The position numbers and the translations under genes are program-made. Of a stretch of 9,235 bases of DNA, positions 1 through 5,751 are shown one piece after another. This DNA is from UBA6136 sp041158345 (GTDB taxonomy: Bacteria > Pseudomonadota > Gammaproteobacteria > Methylococcales > Methylococcaceae), in contig JBEBBO010000072.1 in NCBI GenBank assembly GCA_041158345.1, positions 1 to 9,235 of the forward strand. The letters run 5' to 3'. Numbering within the stretch: the stretch's first letter is position 1; the number at the start of each line of letters is the position of its first letter. Under the pieces are notes generated by a model. That model saw nothing but the letters and a program-made list of their open reading frames with translations. It was not told where the DNA came from and made no database searches.

Positions 1-2
1 CC

Positions 3-119
3 TTCAAAATTGATCTAATCAAGAAGAGGGGTCTTCGCATGCCGCATAAGGGGCGACAAGCGAAGGTCAGGGCTCAATCGGAGTGGATGAAAACTCAAAA
101 ATCGGATAATGATCTATGA
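3..119 (+). CDS. 3' end of an unrecognised basic protein (partial)
   Basis: A reading frame is open from the left edge of the window and ends at a TGA at 117-119. That stop overlaps the ATG of the next gene (116-118) in an ATGA arrangement, typical of translationally coupled genes. The visible 38 residues are hydrophilic and rich in Lys and Arg (IKKRGLRMPHKGRQAKVR), with no membrane segment or known motif. A short internal ORF starting at the ATG at 39 is possible instead. I do not recognise the protein. The coupling to the zinc-ribbon gene is the main reason to think it is real; a chance open frame of this length cannot be excluded. Confidence 0.42.
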   Translation, partial: FKIDLIKKRGLRMPHKGRQAKVRAQSEWMKTQKSDNDL

Positions 120-349
120 ACGTTGAACAACTTCCGTCCTTTACTCCAGCGGCTCGGGCATTTTGGGAGTCTATCCCTATAGAAGTTCGTCCGAAGCTGT
201 TGGCCAATGTCTACTGCGTCCATTGCGGTGATGAAGTCACGATCACCAACTTCAATGCCAGCGTGGAAGGGAGGGACTTGATTCTGATCGGCCACTGTTC
301 CGATTGTGGCGAAGGTGTGGCCCGCGTGATCGAGGGCCCGGATGGCTGA
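116..349 (+). CDS. small zinc-ribbon protein, function unknown
   Basis: This encodes 77 residues. Two CxxC pairs, Cys34/Cys37 (YCVHCG) and Cys61/Cys64 (HCSDCG), sit 23 residues apart, the layout of a one-zinc ribbon. The N-terminal third (FTPAARAFWESIPIEVRPKLLANV) looks like a short helical region, the ribbon follows, and the C-terminus is short and acidic. There is no signal peptide or membrane segment, so it is probably cytosolic. No strong Shine-Dalgarno sequence precedes the ATG, but the start overlaps the stop of the upstream frame (ATGA), which fits translational coupling. Zinc binding is inferred from the cysteines only. No function can be assigned; a nucleic-acid or protein-binding adaptor is one possibility. 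Confidence 0.75.
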   Translation: MNVEQLPSFTPAARAFWESIPIEVRPKLLANVYCVHCGDEVTITNFNASVEGRDLILIGHCSDCGEGVARVIEGPDG

Positions 350-350
350 T

Positions 351-374
351 ATTTGGGGTTAAACCCAAATTTGG
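351..374 (+). terminator. possible weak terminator hairpin after the zinc-ribbon gene
   Basis: ATTTGGG (351-357) and CCCAAAT (364-370) form a 7-bp inverted repeat with a 6-base loop, starting one base after the TGA of the zinc-ribbon gene. The overlapping CCAAATTTGG (365-374) is itself a perfect palindrome. Only three T residues follow the hairpin before G, so intrinsic termination would be weak. The placement directly after a stop codon is the main support. Confidence 0.3.
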
Positions 375-462
375 CTCGACGTCTGGACTGTATTTCTGGC
401 TTTTTTGTGCTAAAGCCTGATTAGAATGCGGCATCAGTCATTAAACGCTCAGAGGATCTACT

Positions 463-861
463 GTGAATCGAAATGCCATGATTAGCTGTATCGGTGCTTT
501 GGGCTTGGTTTTTACCGCTGTGTGCAGCGGAACGACCATACTCCGTCAGACGCTTCCAGGAAGCCTCGAGCAAGATCCCGTAATTCCGGTTTACGTTGAG
601 CAACTGGTGGGAGAGCAAAGGGTTTTTCGTGAAACGTTTCCGGGTTCGGACGTGGTGAACCCAACGGGAAGCGGTTTCATCTTGGCTCTCGATGGGGATT
701 GGTTTGTCATGCTCGCTACATTGCCCGGGATCCCCATTCAGGATATGACAAGGCCTCCATTGGGCTCCTTTATCAGGCAAGGGAATGTGCTGTTTCCCAC
801 TTTTTCGAACTCAAAAGAACGGGATCCCAACAGGCCCTCGCTGCTCATCGAGCGTTATTGA
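463..861 (+). CDS. putative exported protein of unknown function
   Basis: This encodes 132 residues from a GTG start. AGAGGA at 451-456 lies six bases upstream, which favours the GTG over the in-frame ATG at 478. The N-terminus (MNRNAMISCIGALGLVFTAV) has a weak positive end and a hydrophobic core of about 15 residues, like a Sec signal peptide or signal anchor. Cys21 follows TAV, which is not a good lipobox. The rest is a mixed beta-like sequence with a GSGFILALDGDWFVML stretch near residues 70-85 and a polar C-terminus. I recognise no family. A TAGAAT box at 422-427 could be a -10 element, but it has no convincing -35. The gene is convergent with the LuxR-type regulator downstream. Confidence 0.55.
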   Translation: MNRNAMISCIGALGLVFTAVCSGTTILRQTLPGSLEQDPVIPVYVEQLVGEQRVFRETFPGSDVVNPTGSGFILALDGDWFVMLATLPGIPIQDMTRPPLGSFIRQGNVLFPTFSNSKERDPNRPSLLIERY

Positions 862-936
862 GTGCTGAAGGCTTGTTCTGGTGTTTGTTGTCTAGCGGAT
901 TCATCGCTTAATTAGTAGAACCATCTTTCCGAGAAG

Positions 937-951
937 GTCCTCCGGTAGGAC
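937..951 (-). terminator. short hairpin downstream of the LuxR-type gene
   Basis: GTCCT (937-941) and AGGAC (947-951) are a 5-bp inverted repeat around a CCGGT loop, 12 bases past the regulator's stop codon on the minus strand and between two convergent genes. No T tract follows on either strand, so as an intrinsic terminator it is weak. It is listed because of its position in the only gap between the converging genes. Confidence 0.22.
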
Positions 952-963
952 AAGAAGTCGAGC

Positions 964-2109
964 TCAGTGGTTTTTGCTGGCCGCCAGAGCCAGTCGAATC
1001 AGATCGGCAAATCGTTTGCTGCCTGTTTTTTGTCGAATTCTTTGAAGGTGGGTTCGGACCGTGGGAAGAGAGATTCCCAGGTGCTCACCGATCAATCGAG
1101 GTGAACAATCCTCCATCATTAGTGCCAGCACCCGAAATTCGCCTTGCGTCAGGCCATAAAGGTCAGCAAATGCCCGAAGGCCCTCGGGCGGTGGGTTGTC
1201 CGCGAGTTCCAGTTGCAGCATGTAGCGCTCGGGATGATCCAGGCGAAAGCTCAGGCTGGGTGCTTGTCGAATCTTCATGAGTCGTGCGCTCCCAGCGGTG
1301 GTGGTGCCCCCATCTCTCGGGATGACAAAGGCCATTGAGGCCGGTTTTCCGGGGTATGTCCGGGCCCATTCAAAGGCGGTTTCCAGCGACGGACTGGCGC
1401 GCTGGCCCAGCTCCAGTATGCGTTGATTGCGGACCTGAATGACACCCCCTTGCGGATTGGAGAGGAGCCGCTCTGCAGGCTCGTTGAGGTTGATGATTTT
1501 TCTGTGGCCATCGAGGATCAGAAGGGGGTGTCCAATTCCATCCAAGACGGCCGCTTGGTTTTGTAAGCTTTCGTTGAGTTTGGCGCCACTCAATGTCAGT
1601 TTAAAGGCCCGACGCAGATGATGAGAGAGCCTCGACAATCGCTGAAGTTCTGGGGTTCCGAAACACTCGGATCGGGTGCTTCGATAGAACGACAGGACGA
1701 GTTGAGGCGCTGGATCCTCGGGTGACCAGAGCGTCGTGGTCAGAAGATCACCCATGTCCTGAGGGCGAAGCGCTTCGTTGTACCAGAGACCCTTTTTAAA
1801 GGTCTGAGGATCCACCAGCATGGAGCCCGATAAGGTGAGGCCTGGTGCGGCAAGACCTCGGGAGACTGCCCCTTGGACCCACGCATCATGTTGCCACCAA
1901 TAATCGCGATAGGCCTCGGACCAGTCGGGGTCGATGTTGTGGGTCAACAGTTCGGGTTTTTGTCCCTCGGACGAGGCGAGGGTAAAGAGGCTGTAGGCAC
2001 TGGCTCCAATGCTTTCCCGAATCTCAGCCAATATGGCGGGCCACAATTCCGGTCTGAGAGCCGCTTCATAGATGTCGTCTATGACGGAATCAAGGGGTCG
2101 ACATGCCAT
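964..2109 (-). CDS. LuxR-family transcriptional regulator
   Basis: This encodes 381 residues. The C-terminal part, about residues 319-375, is a LuxR-type helix-turn-helix: LTQGEFRVLALMMEDCSP, then LIGEHLGISLPTVRTHLQRI and KTGSKRFADLIRLAL. It carries the conserved LT..E..VL start and the recognition helix around SLPTVRTHLQRI. Residues about 185-300 look like a degenerate PAS domain (AVLDGIGHPLLILDGHRKIINLNEPAERLL), and residues 1-180 form a separate N-terminal region that may bind a ligand or partner. There is no receiver domain and no classical acyl-homoserine-lactone pocket that I can identify, so the signal is unknown. The start ATG at 2109 has only a poor ribosome binding site. The gene stands alone; its target is unknown, and it could act on itself through the palindrome at 2197-2212. 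The family assignment is secure and the specific role is not. Confidence 0.9.
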   Translation of the reverse strand: MACRPLDSVIDDIYEAALRPELWPAILAEIRESIGASAYSLFTLASSEGQKPELLTHNIDPDWSEAYRDYWWQHDAWVQGAVSRGLAAPGLTLSGSMLVDPQTFKKGLWYNEALRPQDMGDLLTTTLWSPEDPAPQLVLSFYRSTRSECFGTPELQRLSRLSHHLRRAFKLTLSGAKLNESLQNQAAVLDGIGHPLLILDGHRKIINLNEPAERLLSNPQGGVIQVRNQRILELGQRASPSLETAFEWARTYPGKPASMAFVIPRDGGTTTAGSARLMKIRQAPSLSFRLDHPERYMLQLELADNPPPEGLRAFADLYGLTQGEFRVLALMMEDCSPRLIGEHLGISLPTVRTHLQRIRQKTGSKRFADLIRLALAASKNH

Positions 2110-2196
2110 GATGGAATCAAAAGGGTGAGGTTCAGAGATGGATCGTAACTCCGATGCGATTGAATTTAAATGAATTCTTCAATATGGCGTCATCTG

Positions 2197-2212
2197 TCAT
2201 CAGAAGTGATGA
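2197..2212. promoter_or_regulatory. operator-like palindrome upstream of the LuxR-type gene
   Basis: TCATCAGAAGTGATGA is a perfect 6-bp inverted repeat with a 4-base GAAG centre. It lies 87 bases upstream of the regulator's ATG, in the region where its promoter must be. A further TCATC half-site copy sits at 2190-2194, and GATGA repeats at 2211-2215. Symmetric sites of this size commonly bind dimeric HTH proteins. Autoregulation by the adjacent LuxR-type protein is an inference. Confidence 0.4.
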
Positions 2213-2260
2213 TGAATCAGCGGGAGACAGTGTGTGTAATCCTCGGGTGGTTAACCGCCG

Positions 2261-2319
2261 GCTTGCACATTCAGCCCGGGTAAGGCTTCGGGGGATTTGC
2301 TGAACTTGGGTGTGCAAGC
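2261..2319. repeat. nested inverted repeat, 15 bp of pairing with one bulge
   Basis: GCTTGCACA (2261-2269) pairs perfectly with TGTGCAAGC (2311-2319). Immediately inside, TTCAGC (2270-2275) pairs with GCTGAA (2299-2304), leaving a one-sided 6-base bulge CTTGGG (2305-2310). CCG (2276-2278) can further pair with CGG (2289-2291). The result is a long stem over 59 bases. No T tract follows on either strand, so it is not an obvious terminator. It could be part of a small RNA, a leader for the ORF at 2355, or a protein-binding dyad. Confidence 0.5.
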
Positions 2320-2354
2320 TGGCGACTTATTCGTCCCCTGAATCCTGGCGCCTC

Positions 2355-2474
2355 ATGAATCAGTCCCAAAATTCAAACCCGCTAGATAAAGTGCTAGCCG
2401 AGATCCGCCGACTGGCTGCCCTGATTGGCGTCAAAGTCAGGATTCGGCGCCCCAAAGCGACCAAGCCCAAGTAG
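2355..2474 (+). CDS. possible 39-residue basic miniprotein
   Basis: An ATG-started frame of 39 codons ends in TAG. The product has a polar N-terminus (MNQSQNSNPLD), a short amphipathic helix-like segment (KVLAEIRRLAALIGV) and a very basic tail (RIRRPKATKPK). There is no good Shine-Dalgarno sequence before the ATG. The frame is open further upstream to about 2304, with a GTG at 2310. Codon choice in the second half resembles the neighbouring genes. I do not recognise a family. The helix plus basic tail would suit a nucleic-acid-binding peptide, but a chance ORF is a serious alternative. Confidence 0.3.
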   Translation: MNQSQNSNPLDKVLAEIRRLAALIGVKVRIRRPKATKPK

Positions 2475-2591
2475 TTCTTCAGCGGCCAACCCGGGCGCAC
2501 GTCTTTAAAACCCCCTTTTTTCTGCACTAGAAGTGTGCAGCTATGCCCCCGGTCGAAGCGGACCTTGGCGCCGATAATGGGCTCGCAGCTC

Positions 2592-2768
2592 TTAGCTTGA
2601 CGTGCTCAGAAAGAATTCTGTCCCTGCGACAAATCCTGAAATGAGGAGAATGTTCAGGAGGGTGTGCGCCGTTTCATTGTTCTTGATGAGATGGTCCAGG
2701 GCGCGGTTTCCCAAGTACCAAACCGGGACGAAAATGACGAGGGTGAAGAAGAGGTGCAGCGTGATCAT
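2592..2768 (-). CDS. two-helix membrane miniprotein, function unknown
   Basis: This encodes 58 residues from the ATG at 2768. Two hydrophobic segments, about residues 2-20 (ITLHLFFTLVIFVPVWYLG) and 35-53 (LLNILLISGFVAGTEFF), are joined by a polar loop (NRALDHLIKNNETAH). This predicts a small hairpin-like inner-membrane protein. A longer frame starts with TTG at 2822 and would add 18 residues. I prefer the ATG because GGGGG at 2776-2780 stands seven bases upstream as a Shine-Dalgarno-like sequence and because the extension is hydrophilic and overlaps a strong RNA stem. It lies about 100 bases downstream of the UPF0182 membrane-protein gene on the same strand and is probably co-transcribed at least in part. 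No family is recognised. A role as a partner of the UPF0182 protein is speculation from position alone. Confidence 0.65.
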   Translation of the reverse strand: MITLHLFFTLVIFVPVWYLGNRALDHLIKNNETAHTLLNILLISGFVAGTEFFLSTSS

Positions 2769-2771
2769 TGG

Positions 2772-2859
2772 AAGGCCCCCTGTGATGGCATCAATGGTGT
2801 CGAACCGTTCAACACCATTCAATGCAAAACCTGAGCCAAGGCTCAGTCGAGGGGGCCTT
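2772..2859 (-). promoter_or_regulatory. predicted three-way-junction RNA leader masking the miniprotein's ribosome binding site
   Basis: Read on the minus strand, AAGGCCCCC (2859-2851) pairs perfectly over 9 bp with GGGGGCCTT (2780-2772) and closes a junction holding two hairpins. The first (2846-2831) is CTGAGCC-TT-GGCTCAG. The second (2819-2793) is an AATGGTGT/ACACCATT stem continued by a T-G wobble and GAA/TTC around a CGG loop, about 12 bp in all. On the plus strand the wobble becomes a C/A mismatch, so the minus-strand RNA folds better. The 3' half of the closing stem contains the GGGGG that serves the ATG at 2768. Folding should therefore hide the ribosome binding site. The regulatory role and any ligand or protein partner are inference. 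Confidence 0.5.
2827..2846 (-). terminator. candidate intrinsic terminator after the UPF0182 gene
   Basis: On the minus strand, 21 bases after the TAA of the UPF0182 gene, a GC-rich 7-bp stem CTGAGCC/GGCTCAG with a TT turn is followed by GTTTTGC. The stem is strong but the T tract is short and interrupted by one G, so termination is likely partial. The same hairpin is also an arm of the larger leader structure, so it could allow attenuation of the downstream miniprotein gene. Confidence 0.4.
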
Positions 2860-2867
2860 AACTGACC

Positions 2868-5555
2868 TTAGTGCGGTGAAGCCGAAGGTCCTGGATTGCG
2901 CCCGATCGTAGTGGTCTTGCCGCGGTCGCCACGACTGGCGCGGGCCGCTCGCAATCGGCGCTCAAGCTCCAAAATGCCCGTTTCCAGTTGCGCATCCATT
3001 ACGACGACATTTCCCATGGAGAGGATGATGCGTTGAAGTTCGGGGATTCGCGTACCGCTGGTCGAGACGATATAAACGGGCTGGATGTAAAGCACGGATT
3101 TACCGACCGGCAGGACGATGATTCGTCCTCGAAGAACCCTCGAGCCTCTCTGATCCCAAAGCGTTAGCTGACGAGCGATTTCAGGATCCTGATCGATCAG
3201 CGCATTGACCTGCGCGGGGCCATCGACTTGTGCTTCGCGATTAAAGCGATAGATGACGATTTGCCGGCTCGATCCATAAGGCAGTGAGGGATCCAAGCCA
3301 TCGTCGAAATTACCGGCCACTGCCAATACGCTCAAGTTACTGCGGCCCACCGGCGTCATTGGCTCGATCATCACAAAGGTATGCCGATCGTCGGCATACG
3401 CCTCCAGGGACGTCGTCAAGTAATAGGGTTTGACGATGGCATCATTGACCTTTGAAAAGTCCCAGGTTTCCGCTTGTTCATAGAAGAGTTCTGGTTGCGT
3501 CTGGTGATAGCGCGCATAGATCTTCATCTGGTGGTTGAAGAAATCTTTGGGGTAGCGAAGGTGTGATTTCAAATTGGGCGGAAGAGTCGCGATATCCTTG
3601 AAAAGTCCGGGATAGGCATTGCGATAGCCCTGAATAATGGGGTCCGACGTGTCGCTGACGTAGTAATCGACATGGCCGTCATAACCGTCAACGATGATCT
3701 TCACCGAGTTGCGGATGTAGTTGAAATGCTGGTCATGGTCTTCATGATTGAATCGGCCAGAGATCCGCTTTGAAATCGGATACCAGTCTGACGTGGTATA
3801 CGCGTCGATCACCCAGTAAACACGGGTCGGAGTCACCACGATGTAGGGATCGTGATCGAGCTTGAGGAAGGGCGTCAGCGTTTGAATCCGGTCCACAATA
3901 TTGCGGTGGAAAAGTGCTCGGCTGTCCCCATTGATGCTGACAGAGAAGAAGAGCCGTTCATCCCTGAAGTAGAGGGAGAAAAGCAGTTTGCGGAACAGGG
4001 AGTTGATTTGTACGCCGCCTGAACCCGTATAGTTGTAACTGGATTGCTCGTCGGCGCTGGGGATGCCAACGACCTTGAGTTGATTGGGCACAATGGCGTA
4101 AGTCAGGTCCTCTTCCCCGTAATAAAGATCCGGGCGGCTTGAAGCCGTGAAGCCATTGCTGGATTCCATGCTGAGGTCCTGTAGGTACCACCGCATCGGG
4201 GTTTGGCCATTCTGTGAAGCCGGTGTCGCAACGGCACCGTAGCCATGCGTAAACCTCAGGTGCTCGTTTTCCCAGTTCTGGGCTTCTTTCGGCAGGCGAC
4301 GGATATTGACTTCGCGCGCTGCAAGGTTGATCTGCTCGAGGCGGCCATTGACCAGATAACGGTCAACGTCGACTTCCGAAAACTGATAGTACGGTCGAAT
4401 ACCCTGCAGCTGTTGGTAGCCGTCGTAGAGAATTTCAGGATCCCAGACCGGAATGTTGTAGAGATGGGAGCGAAGCTCTGGATCCAGCACATCTTCATCC
4501 GGGAGGCCCGGGCTTACATCGATGTTGGTGATTCGTGTGAGATCAAATCCACGCAGGGTGGAATCGATGTTCGCCTGCATGTGATCCACTTCAGAGCGAA
4601 CCGGGTTGGGATCGACAATGAACCGTTCAAAGGCTGCCGGGATGAAATGAATATGACGAAGCCCGATGCTCAATCCGAAGACCACCACGAGGAGGGCCAG
4701 TGGCCAACCGCCCTTGCGGCGATGCAGGAACCAGAGCCCTGCGATGGTGGTGCCGAGGAGGCTTAAAACAGAACACCAGATCAGGGGCAGGAAGTACGCC
4801 GTTTCAAGAAGACCCGGGCCAAAAAATTGGGGTTCATGCTCTTCCGTGTAGAGCAGCTGGAATCGCTCCAGTGCAAACCCCCAGGCAATCAGGAGCGCCA
4901 CCACCACGACCATCCCGCTGAGATGCAGCTTGGGTCCGACGGGCCAATGCAAAATCCTTCCCGCCGAAATGCGGTGTTCAATGAGATAGAGGATGCCCAG
5001 AGCCCCGGTCAGGACGATTGAGGCCAGTAAGAGTTCCTGTTGGATTAGCTGATAGATCGGGAAGGAAAAGAGGTAAAAACTCACATCCTGCTTGAAGATG
5101 AAGTCCTTGATGCCGGACTCCGGCGCGAAGACAAAAAGCAGGGCCTGTTGCCATTCCTCATAGAAGGGGATCGCAATGGCAATGGCCATGATCAGCGAAA
5201 GGGGGACATAGGCCCGCATGGACCCGCTCTGGAAGTGCCGAAGGAAACGCCGCCGCCGATTGAATTCATGGCGATCGACCCGAGCCATTTCCTCAATATC
5301 GATGCCAAGATAACGTGAGGCGGCAACGAAATTAAAAAGGAAAATCAGAAAGAAAAAGAGGGTGGCCGTGCCCGAGAGGATGTAGCGGTAGAGAATCTTG
5401 AGCCAGAAGAATTCCTGGTACCCCAGTTCCGAGTGCCACCAGAAATCGACAACGAAATCGGTAAAGAGCACGCCGATGGCAAGGGCAAGGGCCCCAAACC
5501 CGGTGATGGCAGACAGGACTAGGAGAATCAGGCGTTTCCAGCTTTTCATCAACAT
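2868..5555 (-). CDS. UPF0182 (COG1615) family large membrane protein
   Basis: This encodes 895 residues, close to the usual 900-1000 of the family. The N-terminal third holds about seven hydrophobic segments, roughly residues 8-31, 58-79, 115-132, 160-190, 211-231, 250-275 and 283-301. The long remainder is a soluble domain. Family-typical stretches are visible: FTHGYGAVATP near 435, RPDLYYGEEDLTYAIV near 474-489, YTGSGGVQINSLFRKLLFSLYF near 509-530, RNIVDRIQTLTPFLKLDHDPY near 551-571 and WVIDAYTTSDWYPIS near 581-595. The C-terminus has an ILELERRLRAARAS helix and a disordered tail. The family is widespread and its biochemical role is unknown. The chosen ATG at 5555 has a poor ribosome binding site; ATG at 5549 (third codon) is equally possible. 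The gene is divergent from hoxF. Confidence 0.93.
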   Translation of the reverse strand: MLMKSWKRLILLVLSAITGFGALALAIGVLFTDFVVDFWWHSELGYQEFFWLKILYRYILSGTATLFFFLIFLFNFVAASRYLGIDIEEMARVDRHEFNRRRRFLRHFQSGSMRAYVPLSLIMAIAIAIPFYEEWQQALLFVFAPESGIKDFIFKQDVSFYLFSFPIYQLIQQELLLASIVLTGALGILYLIEHRISAGRILHWPVGPKLHLSGMVVVVALLIAWGFALERFQLLYTEEHEPQFFGPGLLETAYFLPLIWCSVLSLLGTTIAGLWFLHRRKGGWPLALLVVVFGLSIGLRHIHFIPAAFERFIVDPNPVRSEVDHMQANIDSTLRGFDLTRITNIDVSPGLPDEDVLDPELRSHLYNIPVWDPEILYDGYQQLQGIRPYYQFSEVDVDRYLVNGRLEQINLAAREVNIRRLPKEAQNWENEHLRFTHGYGAVATPASQNGQTPMRWYLQDLSMESSNGFTASSRPDLYYGEEDLTYAIVPNQLKVVGIPSADEQSSYNYTGSGGVQINSLFRKLLFSLYFRDERLFFSVSINGDSRALFHRNIVDRIQTLTPFLKLDHDPYIVVTPTRVYWVIDAYTTSDWYPISKRISGRFNHEDHDQHFNYIRNSVKIIVDGYDGHVDYYVSDTSDPIIQGYRNAYPGLFKDIATLPPNLKSHLRYPKDFFNHQMKIYARYHQTQPELFYEQAETWDFSKVNDAIVKPYYLTTSLEAYADDRHTFVMIEPMTPVGRSNLSVLAVAGNFDDGLDPSLPYGSSRQIVIYRFNREAQVDGPAQVNALIDQDPEIARQLTLWDQRGSRVLRGRIIVLPVGKSVLYIQPVYIVSTSGTRIPELQRIILSMGNVVVMDAQLETGILELERRLRAARASRGDRGKTTTIGRNPGPSASPH

Positions 5556-5716
5556 CTCGCTCGAGGGAGGTCACGGCACGGCCTCGTGGGCATCCGACCG
5601 AAGGATCACAGGCATGCCCAATTGTAAGGCATTGCATCCATGCCGCGCTGTCATCGATAGCCAACCTCCGGCGAGCCGAATAATCCCGTGTGGTTTGTAT
5701 GGGATTCATTTGGGGC

Positions 5717-5725
5717 TGATATAGT
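5717..5725 (+). promoter_or_regulatory. candidate extended -10 promoter of the hox operon
   Basis: TGATATAGT reads as an extended -10 element (TGn followed by TATAGT, five of six matches to TATAAT). It places the transcription start near 5732, about 20 bases before the hoxF ATG at 5752. Upstream, TTGTAT at 5695-5700 is a poor and slightly distant -35 (19-base spacer), which extended -10 promoters tolerate. I found no sigma-54 GG-N10-GC element in the 196-base divergent intergenic region. Confidence 0.4.
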
Positions 5726-5751
5726 GGCCCATTGTCCCAAAGAGTAGCGCC

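Larger units (their letters stand above)
2110..2591. other. long intergenic stretch with dyads but no confident gene
   Basis: These 482 bases separate the regulator from the membrane miniprotein gene. From left to right they hold an AT-rich stretch (2155-2185) that should contain the regulator's promoter but shows no clear -35/-10 pair, a 6-4-6 palindrome (2197-2212), a GC-rich dyad GGTGGTTAACCGCC (2246-2259, one mismatch), a nested inverted repeat (2261-2319), a 39-codon ORF (2355-2474), and a 6-bp hairpin CTGCAC/GTGCAG (2522-2540). The last has a T-run before it rather than after it, so it does not look like a terminator on either strand. Confidence 0.6.

Noticed and set aside
351..374. Possible integron attC site (GTTAAAC matches the GTTRRRY core) after a small orphan ORF
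   Set aside because: No matching RYYYAAC partner core was found at a suitable distance upstream and no cassette array or integrase is visible.
699..911. 70-codon plus-strand frame overlapping the end of the 132-residue gene
   Set aside because: It has no ribosome binding site and no domain. I considered a frameshift extension of the 463-861 gene, but nothing shows that the two frames belong together.
2132..2317. 61-codon minus-strand frame just upstream of the LuxR-type gene
   Set aside because: It covers the palindrome and most of the nested inverted repeat, and its product is low-information and unlike any family. It more likely reflects open non-coding sequence.
2522..2540. CTGCAC/GTGCAG hairpin next to a T-run as a terminator
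   Set aside because: The T-run precedes the hairpin on the plus strand and becomes an A-run after it on the minus strand, so it has the wrong polarity for termination in either direction.
4245..4766. 173-codon plus-strand open frame
   Set aside because: It lies entirely antisense within the well-supported UPF0182 gene, and its translation has no recognisable domain; a shadow frame.
5611..5644. GGCATG/CATGCC repeat as an operator between UPF0182 and hoxF
   Set aside because: It is only 6 bp with a wide gap, and GGCATGCC is self-palindromic, so the match is not informative.
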